A stretch of DNA of 42,907 nucleotides, from assembly GCA_029266475.1 (NCBI GenBank), contig JAQSWU010000027.1, forward strand, positions 1-42,907, read 5' to 3'. Under the pieces are notes generated by a model, which was not told the DNA's origin, made no database searches, and saw nothing but the letters and a program-made list of their open reading frames with translations. The position numbers were made by a program, and so were the translations under genes. Shown in pieces: positions 36,311 to 42,907 of the stretch (positions are counted from its first letter, which is position 1; each line of letters begins with the position of its first letter). The DNA comes from Rickettsiaceae bacterium. GTDB taxonomy: Bacteria; Pseudomonadota; Alphaproteobacteria; Rickettsiales; Rickettsiaceae.

Positions 36311-37855
36311 ATGAAAGACTCAAAACAAGAAATTGACGTTTTAAGCAATGATGAAAAAAATTCTTTAAATCATATGCAGGATTTAATCAGCCTTATTGAA
36401 TCGGCTATTAACAACGATAACGTACAAGAACTAGATAAAATTTTGCCCCAAAGTAATTTAGAAGGAATTATTATAACTGTTTTGGATAAAGTTGGAGCTG
36501 AAGTTAAGTACAATTTACTCCACTTTGCAAGTTATAAAGGAGCGATTAACTGCATCAAATATCTTGTCGAAGATCGAGGAATGGAAATAAATATCAAAGG
36601 GAAGGCCAACTCTACATTACTCCACTGGTTAGGCGAAAAAAATGCTTTTAATATAGTTAAATATTGTCTAAAGGAAAGAAAATTTGATGTAGATGTAAAA
36701 GATGATTACGGGAATACGCCATTACTAAAGGCACTTATGATCAGTAATTTTAAGGCCGTTCAAGCTCTTATTACATTTAAAGCTGATTTGCACATAGTAG
36801 CATCAAATTCGCTAGATTGCATTAATATCGCAACTCTTCAAGGGAATCCTGAGGTAGTAAAGTTTCTTTTCAAATCTGGCGCAACTATAAAAAATACTAA
36901 CACATTAAAAAATGCTATTCATCAATATGATTTAGTAACCCGCACTCAAAAACTACACGAAGTAAAAAAATTAGAAAATAACTTAAAAGAAGCAACACCT
37001 GAATCATATATTGAAATTATCAAAACCCTTATTGTGCACGGCGCTACAAAGCTTGATGATAAGGATCGTATATCAAATGAGCTAATACTAAACATGCTTA
37101 AAGCCCAGGAATATATAGATGATATTCTAAATAATCAGCAGACAACAGAGTTAGCTTTGAGCCACGAACTTGAGGAGATGGTTTTAGCAAGAGTCTGGAA
37201 TAAAATGAAACATGATTTTAAAGCCAAAACACTTTATATAGATGATATGAAATCGGATTTAGAAAAGCAGATTAGTTATAATCCTTTTATAGTTAAAGTT
37301 ATTTCAAAAATTGAAGATTTCCAATATGATGTTCATAATGCAGCTCTAAAAGCGGCAATAAATAGCTTCAACATCAGTTTCTGTGGCATTCTTGAGGATA
37401 TAAAGGCGGCGTTCGATTGCTCTAGAGATGAAAGTAAAGATGTGCTTGCAAACCTACTTTCGGCTTATGAAAAAAATAAAGATAATGAAATCATATTGCA
37501 GCAGCTAGACTTTCTTAAAGAGAGTTTCGAAAGTTATCTGGCAGAGAAAAAATCTTATTTGTTCTCGCATGCAGAGGAAGGCAGTCTGCCTTTCCTTGAA
37601 GAGTCGCACGCAGAGCTAAAAAATATATTAGAGAAATTATTGGTTCTCGCCGGTATAGATAGTGATGGGTGGGAAGGAAACCTCAGAGCGCAGGATATAG
37701 AAGCAATCCTGTTTTATAGCTTAAATCCTCATTATCAGAATGCTGAGATACTAGCGGATACCGCCTATGATGGAAACGATGCAGGGAGTTATTTAGATTA
37801 CGAACTTGCGTTAAGAGAAGCTGACTTTATGCAATTTGCAGGCTCTTTCGAGTAA
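36311..37855 (+). CDS. Ankyrin-repeat protein with shared helical C-terminal domain
   Basis: 514 aa from the ATG at 36311 (MKDSKQEIDVLSNDEK); the frame is open from a TTG at 36248 but that extension is A/T-driven and unlikely. ANK repeats at about residues 65-200 (YNLLHFASYKGAINCIKYLV; TLLHWLGEKNAFNIVKYCLK; TPLLKALMISNFKAVQALIT) plus a more distant one (LIVHGATKLDDKDR). The C-terminal ~230 residues match those of the ANK protein at 10815-11984: LEEMVLARVWNKM, a YNPFIVKVISKIEDF segment, YLAEKKSYL, IEAILFYSLNPHYQ. No signal peptide or Shine-Dalgarno. Thus a dispersed paralog pair about 25 kb apart, likely host-directed (inference). Confidence 0.84.
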   Translation: MKDSKQEIDVLSNDEKNSLNHMQDLISLIESAINNDNVQELDKILPQSNLEGIIITVLDKVGAEVKYNLLHFASYKGAINCIKYLVEDRGMEINIKGKANSTLLHWLGEKNAFNIVKYCLKERKFDVDVKDDYGNTPLLKALMISNFKAVQALITFKADLHIVASNSLDCINIATLQGNPEVVKFLFKSGATIKNTNTLKNAIHQYDLVTRTQKLHEVKKLENNLKEATPESYIEIIKTLIVHGATKLDDKDRISNELILNMLKAQEYIDDILNNQQTTELALSHELEEMVLARVWNKMKHDFKAKTLYIDDMKSDLEKQISYNPFIVKVISKIEDFQYDVHNAALKAAINSFNISFCGILEDIKAAFDCSRDESKDVLANLLSAYEKNKDNEIILQQLDFLKESFESYLAEKKSYLFSHAEEGSLPFLEESHAELKNILEKLLVLAGIDSDGWEGNLRAQDIEAILFYSLNPHYQNAEILADTAYDGNDAGSYLDYELALREADFMQFAGSFE

Positions 37856-37974
37856 AGCTCAACCAGGGCAAATAAAGGTAGGTTAGGCTTTGCGCAGCAA
37901 TTCAATGACATCTTACTTTTTTACAATGATGACAAAAAAGTTAATGAATCAACCTATCCACCTTTATTCGTTAA

Positions 37975-38044
37975 TACATATTACAAGATTTCAACTTAGA
38001 GTAGTAATTTTTGATACCCCCCCTATTTTTTTTAGAGTACTGTA
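37975..38044. repeat. C-tract dispersed repeat, copy 3
   Basis: ATATTACAAGATTTCAACTT, then AGAGTAGTAATTTTTGATAC, CCCCCCC and TATTTTTTTT. More diverged than copies 1 and 2 (TTGATACC in place of TTGACCC). Confidence 0.7.
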
Positions 38045-38055
38045 AGTACAAAAAT

Positions 38056-38175
38056 AGTCATTACGAAAATTGCCATTGGGCAATTTGAAATAATCCAGCC
38101 CAACTTATCATTATACCTAAGCTTCGCTTGATGACTGGACTCCTACGCTCATTGCATTCGCTTAGCAAGTGACGA
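38056..38175 (+). repeat. Dispersed repeat (family B), copy 3
   Basis: TCATTACGAAAATTGCCATT, then GGGCAATTTGAAATAATCCA, then CTAAGCTTCGCTTGATGACT. Same order of blocks as at 5174-5294. Confidence 0.6.
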
Positions 38176-38265
38176 CGCTCTACCCCTCCCCCCTATTTTT
38201 TCATAAGTATAGAAGGCCGCCTCAAGTTACTAAGGCTAAATCTGAAAGTTTAATGCTCTCTTCAA

Positions 38266-38303
38266 GCAATTTAATATAAGGCGGGTCTTCCACTAAGTAA
38301 TTT
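38266..38303. repeat. Short dispersed repeat, copy 2 (partner at 4963-5000)
   Basis: CAATTTAATATAAGGCGGGT then CTTCCACTAAGTAATTT; only a few differences from the first copy over 37 bp. Confidence 0.55.
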
Positions 38304-38337
38304 TTGAATTGTTTTCCTAGGTATTACTAGGCATGCA

Positions 38338-38400
38338 TACCATCATTACGAAAATTGGCTTTAGACAATTCGAAGTAACACAGTCCAACGAATCATTATT
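38338..38400 (+). repeat. Dispersed repeat (family B), copy 4, partial
   Basis: ATCATTACGAAAATTGGCTT, then TAGACAATTCGAAGTAACAC, then AGTCCAACGAATCATTA. Stops 20 bp before the end of the exoprotein gene. Confidence 0.6.
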
Positions 38401-38409
38401 CGGGGAAGC

Positions 38410-38432
38410 ACCGCCTATTCTAGCGGTTTTTT
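38410..38432 (+). terminator. Hairpin plus T-run overlapping the exoprotein stop codon
   Basis: ACCGC (38410-38414) and GCGGT (38423-38427) flank an 8-nt loop and are followed by TTTTTT on the plus strand. It would stop plus-strand transcripts from the ANK side. The loop contains the exoprotein stop codon (38422-38420), so it may also protect the end of that message. Confidence 0.5.
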
Positions 38433-41400
38433 GCTTTCAATGCTTTTTTATCCTTTTCTGCGTCTTTTCTAGAGGGCAGTTTAGCGTTTTTCACAATACC
38501 GTAAGGAGCAGCGTAAAGATCTAGACCGAAGATTTTCTCAGTTGCCTTAAGGTCTGGTAGTTTAATACTAACATTCCGCTCTATAATAGGCACCTTCCAG
38601 AAATCTTTTCGCTGTGGAGGGTCAAATGAAAAACCTAAATAATTGCCCTTACAACATCTCCTTGATCCGAATCTAGTATCAATAGTTAAGTAGTCATACG
38701 GGCTATCTATATTTTTTGTATAATTAAAGGATTTTAGCCTAAAGTAATAAGATTTTAGTACGGCGCACAGGAACCCTGTAGTGTCTATATCTATATTTAT
38801 AGAAGGATGGCTATAAGGTCGCATATAAACTAGAATCCCGCCATCGATGTTACCAGTACCTCTATACTTAAAGAAATCTACTACCTCTATACCTGGCTTA
38901 AAACCGACAGTTAAATCTTTACCATCTATAATATTGAATTCTCTCGCTCTAAAACCTTCATCGATTTGTATTCTAGCATTATAAACCGTGACCGTATCAA
39001 GTATTGATTCATAACCAACATTTTCAGCAAAAGTTAGAGTACCTGTCGTCGTTATGTCTAAGTCATACCGGTTATTTAAGGTACCGCCAAATGTTATATC
39101 ACCTGTAGTTGTGTCGATTTCTATATCTCTATCTAAATATGCTGGCATCGCAAATATTAAAGAACCACCAGTGCCATTAATGTCGCCGCCTAAATGCAAA
39201 TCACCTGTACTTGTAACTTTAAAATCATGATTTACCATCTCAACATCTATAAGCGAAACGTTACCAGTGCCAACGTCAATCTCTGTATCCTGGTTTAACA
39301 TTAATTTCTTCCTTAGATCGAGACTGCCTGAAATGCCATTAAATGTAGCATATAGATTAAGGTTACCGCCTGTACCTATTATGATGTCAGAAACACTTAA
39401 ATTTACATTTTTCGTAATATCAATATCGGCAGGTCCATTATCTATCAATGTACCACCTGTCAGAGTGATAGGTCTATTAAACTCTAGTGGGAGTGTGCTA
39501 GTATAGTTCCCTTTTAAATACAGATTACCTGTACCGTAGATATTAAAGACATTAGATCCCATGGCAACGCCTGCAAGATAAAGGTCCGCAGTACCATTGC
39601 CTATATCAGCTGCTGCCTGCAGAGTAATTGGTCTATTTATCGTTATAACAGTATTATTACTGGTTATATCTCCCCTGAGATTAAAGAGGCCGCTACCATT
39701 TATCGTTAGTGTATTATTACCCCCTATAATTTGGTAAGTATCTAACAATCCTGTGCCGGTATTAATAGTGCTATTTGCGCCTAAGGTAATGTCGCGAGTA
39801 GTAGTAAAGTCACCACTGATACCATCGATATTACCATTTAGATTGAATATGTTATTACCTATAATGTTTAAATCATAGGTTTTAAGGTCAACATTTAAAA
39901 GATCTATATCAGCTGTCCCTGTGTCTATCGAACTATCCGCTGTTAGCTCCATATTTCGGTTAACGTTGAGTGGTGTGTTGGTACTTAGATAATCTCCACC
40001 TAAATATAAGAGCCCAGTGCCGACAAAGGCTAAAGTATTGTCATTTGCCGTAGTATCGGCTAAATAAATAGCACCTAAGCCTGTGGTTAGGGTCCTTGTA
40101 AGGCCAGCTGCCGGCAAATTCAAGTTGTTATCAAATCTGATATAACCGTTAGAGTTGCTAGTATCAAGGTTGGTAGTAAGGTTTACTGGATCTAAAAATC
40201 TAAGCGCACCACTACTTGCAGCAACAGTTGACTGCGATGCACTGACAGTTATAGTCGCCCCGTTAGTATTAAATATTGTAGGTGATGCAAAGCTGTAAGA
40301 AGCTGGTAGCGATATTGCGCCAGTTGTTGAGCTACCAAAATTAAGGCTGCCTGCAGAGATAGCGCTCATTGTAGCTGCAGCTATCCTATAACTCGTTCCA
40401 GCCGGATTTAATGTTATAGCCGATCCTGCAGTTTGAGGCTGCATATATACATTACCCTGCGACGCTATCGTAAGATTTGAAAGGCTGATTTTATCCGCTG
40501 TAAGGAATATATTTCCAGTTTGCGCTGCATTACCTATAACATTTGCTCCCCATGCCTCGCTTAGAATGCCATAACCTGCTGCAGCTGTGCCGTTAAGCGT
40601 TATTGAAGCGCTACCTGTGGAGATTATTTTTGACGTAGAGTCTAATACAATACCATCATCCGAAGCGCCAAGACCAGCAGTATTTCCGGTTATAGTTATA
40701 TCCCCGCTTACTGATTTTACTGTAGTACTGTCAAAATATATAGCATCATTGCTACCACTACTTGTACCGGTTAATGTACCATTAAGAATAATCTTAGCAG
40801 TCCCGGTAGACTCAATGGTAGAGCTATCAAAATTTAGCCCTTTATTCCAACCACCTGTGCCATCCGTACTACCACTTAAAGTAATATCACCAATGCTAGA
40901 TTTTATAATCGTATCATATAAATAGAAAGCTTCTGGGCCAGAATTCCCTCTACTTGTTGCAGTCATTGTAATTGTACCAGTGCCTTTGGACTCAATTACT
41001 GTTTCCTCCATATAAGAACCAAAAGCCCATGCACCCGCTGCTGAGGTAGGGTTACCATTACCAATAATTGTTAAATTTCCGTTATTGATATATATGAAGC
41101 ATTGATAACATAATAATCCATCATTGCTAGTAGTGTTATTTCCTCCGCCAGTACCAGTTATATTAATATTACCAGAACTTGTTGCTTCGATAGTTGATTG
41201 AGAGAGGTCTACCCCTCTATTACTATTAAGAATTGGCCCTCCCGTACCAGTTATATTGATAGTTCCATCTTCTACTTTTAAAGAAGAAAAATTTTCCAAG
41301 GATATGCCTGTTCCCCCGGCGCCTGCGCCGCCTAAACCTTTAAGTGTAATAGAACCATTTCCTGATGTTTCTAATTGGGCGCCATTAAGGTATACCCCTA

Positions 41401-42907
41401 AATATCCAATCGGACCAGCCCATCCCTTACCCGTTATGCTTATGTTGCCTCCGTCTGCAAGTAATTTTGCATCCCCTAGGTACACGCCATACTCTTCGAA
41501 GCTACTACCAGTAGAATGAACGGCACCTGCGTCAGTACCTACAGCATAACCAGTTGTAGGGTCAGCTCCTCCACCAAATATGATATTACCACCCTTAGTC
41601 TCTATTACAGCCTCGATTCCTGCTCCTCCCCCAACGAATGTAATCTCACCACCCAAACCAGTGTTTGCAGTATCGATATTAGAGTTGAATATCACATTAA
41701 GCTTACCACTAGTAGATTTGATATTCCTCTGAACAGCATTATTTACTATGCTTCTGTCGGCATTTAGTCGGAGAGTGGGATTGCCATTTGCACCACCAGC
41801 AGTTGTTACAATGTCTGCTGCTATTATAATGTTACCACCCTGAGAATTAGCGCCACCCGCGCCTGTCGTTACCGTAACATCGCCGCCTGCATCAAGAGCA
41901 GTTGTGATTGAGATAACATTCAATGTTGCAGAGTCATCAGTAGATGTGAAATTTGGGCCCGCACTCATATTGAGCGTTGCCCCTGTTATTGTAATATCGT
42001 TAGGATCTAGCAACCATTCTCCGGGGCTTAAGCCTCCTTTAACACTTGCTGAGCCATTTATAGTAAACACTTTACCTGAGGTCTCTACAAGGCCGCCCTT
42101 ACCGCTAGCACCACCTTCAGCCTTAGTATGCCCACTATAAACTAGGTTCTTATCTGCCCAAACTATGACCTTACCACCATCGCCATTAGTACCACTGCTA
42201 CTAATCTTTACATCGGGCCCAACATAGCTATACATTGAAGACGGAAGGCTTGGCCCGCCCTGAAATGCTCCACCAACATAAATTTCGCCGCCAGCTGATA
42301 GGCCGTCAGCGTCAAGCAAGATGATCTTACCATCCCGCTCTGCAATAGATGTTGCAACCATCGAGCCACTAACATCAATAATACTATCAATAGCATTTCT
42401 TGCTTTTGCGGCTGAAAGCTCAATAATGCCGCCTTTATTATCAATCACTCCGCTCATACGCAGCGACTGGCTCTCAAGCTGATCAGTTACATCAAGCTCT
42501 ATCAGCTTATCGCCAAATAGATCAAGCGTAAACCTATCGCCTGAGCCAAGCGAAACTTTACTAAGGCGACCCTTTATGGTACCTGCATTCTCTACATGCG
42601 GCGCTACAAAGCCAAGTACCCCAGCTTCTCTAATATTTATCTTACCTTCGTTAATGATTGCTGCATGCTTATAGCCTGGTAGGTTAAACTTCAAACTACC
42701 AGCCCGCATGAAATCATCATTTAAGATGTTTGCGCTACTCGCAATGAGCCCTCCTAAATCAACCATAGCACTAGAGCCAAATATAATACCATTCGGGTTG
42801 ACTATAATAAGGTTACCATTAGCAGTAAGACTACCATCAATTTGAGATACAAAATCGCCACCCACTCTGTTCAGTGTAATAGAATCTTTCGACGGCTGCG
42901 TAAAATG
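38420..42907 (-). CDS. Filamentous-hemagglutinin-like two-partner-secretion exoprotein (start lies beyond right edge)
   Basis: 1495 codons visible; the frame is open to the window edge, so the GTG at 42865 is not the start. The first visible residues HFTQPSKDSITLNRVGGDF, then SQIDGSLTANGNLIIVNPNG and IIFG followed by GGLIASSANIL are the hallmark TPS secretion domain of TpsA exoproteins. WLLDPNDITITG ends that part. A very long Gly/Asn/Thr-rich region of beta-helix-like repeats follows (IESTGTAKIILNGTLTGTSS; VKSVSGDITITGNTAGLG). The last ~150 residues differ: FKYRGTGNIDGGILVYMRPY, GSRRCCKGNYLGFSFDPP, and a Lys-rich end, with no autotransporter barrel. It should be exported through an outer-membrane TpsB pore, not in this window. 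The gene is visibly G+C-richer than its surroundings. Confidence 0.88.
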   Translation of the reverse strand, partial: HFTQPSKDSITLNRVGGDFVSQIDGSLTANGNLIIVNPNGIIFGSSAMVDLGGLIASSANILNDDFMRAGSLKFNLPGYKHAAIINEGKINIREAGVLGFVAPHVENAGTIKGRLSKVSLGSGDRFTLDLFGDKLIELDVTDQLESQSLRMSGVIDNKGGIIELSAAKARNAIDSIIDVSGSMVATSIAERDGKIILLDADGLSAGGEIYVGGAFQGGPSLPSSMYSYVGPDVKISSSGTNGDGGKVIVWADKNLVYSGHTKAEGGASGKGGLVETSGKVFTINGSASVKGGLSPGEWLLDPNDITITGATLNMSAGPNFTSTDDSATLNVISITTALDAGGDVTVTTGAGGANSQGGNIIIAADIVTTAGGANGNPTLRLNADRSIVNNAVQRNIKSTSGKLNVIFNSNIDTANTGLGGEITFVGGGAGIEAVIETKGGNIIFGGGADPTTGYAVGTDAGAVHSTGSSFEEYGVYLGDAKLLADGGNISITGKGWAGPIGYLGVYLNGAQLETSGNGSITLKGLGGAGAGGTGISLENFSSLKVEDGTINITGTGGPILNSNRGVDLSQSTIEATSSGNINITGTGGGNNTTSNDGLLCYQCFIYINNGNLTIIGNGNPTSAAGAWAFGSYMEETVIESKGTGTITMTATSRGNSGPEAFYLYDTIIKSSIGDITLSGSTDGTGGWNKGLNFDSSTIESTGTAKIILNGTLTGTSSGSNDAIYFDSTTVKSVSGDITITGNTAGLGASDDGIVLDSTSKIISTGSASITLNGTAAAGYGILSEAWGANVIGNAAQTGNIFLTADKISLSNLTIASQGNVYMQPQTAGSAITLNPAGTSYRIAAATMSAISAGSLNFGSSTTGAISLPASYSFASPTIFNTNGATITVSASQSTVAASSGALRFLDPVNLTTNLDTSNSNGYIRFDNNLNLPAAGLTRTLTTGLGAIYLADTTANDNTLAFVGTGLLYLGGDYLSTNTPLNVNRNMELTADSSIDTGTADIDLLNVDLKTYDLNIIGNNIFNLNGNIDGISGDFTTTRDITLGANSTINTGTGLLDTYQIIGGNNTLTINGSGLFNLRGDITSNNTVITINRPITLQAAADIGNGTADLYLAGVAMGSNVFNIYGTGNLYLKGNYTSTLPLEFNRPITLTGGTLIDNGPADIDITKNVNLSVSDIIIGTGGNLNLYATFNGISGSLDLRKKLMLNQDTEIDVGTGNVSLIDVEMVNHDFKVTSTGDLHLGGDINGTGGSLIFAMPAYLDRDIEIDTTTGDITFGGTLNNRYDLDITTTGTLTFAENVGYESILDTVTVYNARIQIDEGFRAREFNIIDGKDLTVGFKPGIEVVDFFKYRGTGNIDGGILVYMRPYSHPSINIDIDTTGFLCAVLKSYYFRLKSFNYTKNIDSPYDYLTIDTRFGSRRCCKGNYLGFSFDPPQRKDFWKVPIIERNVSIKLPDLKATEKIFGLDLYAAPYGIVKNAKLPSRKDAEKDKKALKAKNR

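Larger units (their letters stand above)
37856..38419. other. Repeat-rich intergenic region between convergent genes
   Basis: 564 bp between an ANK gene and the exoprotein gene. It holds the third C-tract repeat (37975-38044), two family B fragments (38056-38175, 38338-38400), a further C-rich tract near 38186 (CCCCTCCCCCCTATTTTTT) and the short dispersed repeat (38266-38303). No ORF of its own. Confidence 0.65.

Noticed and set aside
39267-42140. Several plus-strand ORFs opposite the exoprotein
   Set aside because: Antisense of a long repetitive coding region; no motifs, and the minus frame is uninterrupted with TPS hallmarks.

Overview
The window looks like part of the chromosome of an obligate intracellular alphaproteobacterium of the order Rickettsiales, probably Midichloriaceae-like (for example a Jidaibacter relative living in protists). 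This is inferred from the very A+T-rich DNA, long intergenic regions carrying short dispersed palindromic repeats, a conserved peptidoglycan/division block, and a high density of ankyrin (ANK) and leucine-rich repeat (LRR) proteins of the kind such bacteria use as secreted effectors. No tRNA, rRNA, CRISPR array or complete insertion sequence was seen.

Layout. 1-4196 (minus strand): dcw-type wall/division block acpS, murC, murB, ddl, ftsQ, the last three overlapping by 8 bp; ftsQ runs off the left edge. 4197-5318: repeat-rich non-coding DNA. 5319-9457 (minus): an LRR protein and gyrB. 9676-18050: mostly accessory genes: a degenerate HAD protein, an ANK protein, a tandem pair of unrecognised membrane/coiled-coil proteins, a large LRR protein, a membrane-anchored methyltransferase-like protein and a Tyr-rich orphan. 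18051-19244: non-coding DNA with a 132-bp tandem repeat. 19245-23997: envelope and housekeeping genes, dacF-like and rlpA on the minus strand, divergent from degP and an rluC/D-type pseudouridine synthase that overlap by 4 bp. 24330-34140: a dense effector-like island: LRR protein, its probable detached C-terminal module, four ANK proteins and an alpha/beta hydrolase. 34505-37855: class II aldolase/adducin-like protein, BON-domain periplasmic protein, another ANK protein. 38420-42907 (minus): 3' part of a giant two-partner-secretion (filamentous hemagglutinin-like) exoprotein cut by the right edge.

How it fits together. The conserved genes serve peptidoglycan synthesis and remodelling (MurC, MurB, Ddl, FtsQ, DacF, RlpA, DegP), in line with a wall-retaining member of the order. 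The accessory genes form paralogous families with mix-and-match architecture. Three LRR proteins share one post-LRR module ending in an F-box-like LPxEI motif. One of them carries an additional C-terminal module that occurs elsewhere as a stand-alone gene directly behind another LRR paralog, and those two neighbouring genes share a ~51-bp upstream element. One ANK protein also ends in an F-box-like motif, two ANK proteins share a long helical C-terminal region, and two otherwise unrelated proteins share IFG(V/I) plus LDLN/LDLGL motifs resembling EAR repression motifs. The best candidate for an undescribed system is this modular set of putative host-directed proteins, possibly ubiquitin-ligase adaptors and transcription-factor mimics. 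That functional reading is inference; the sequence shows the shared modules, not their targets.
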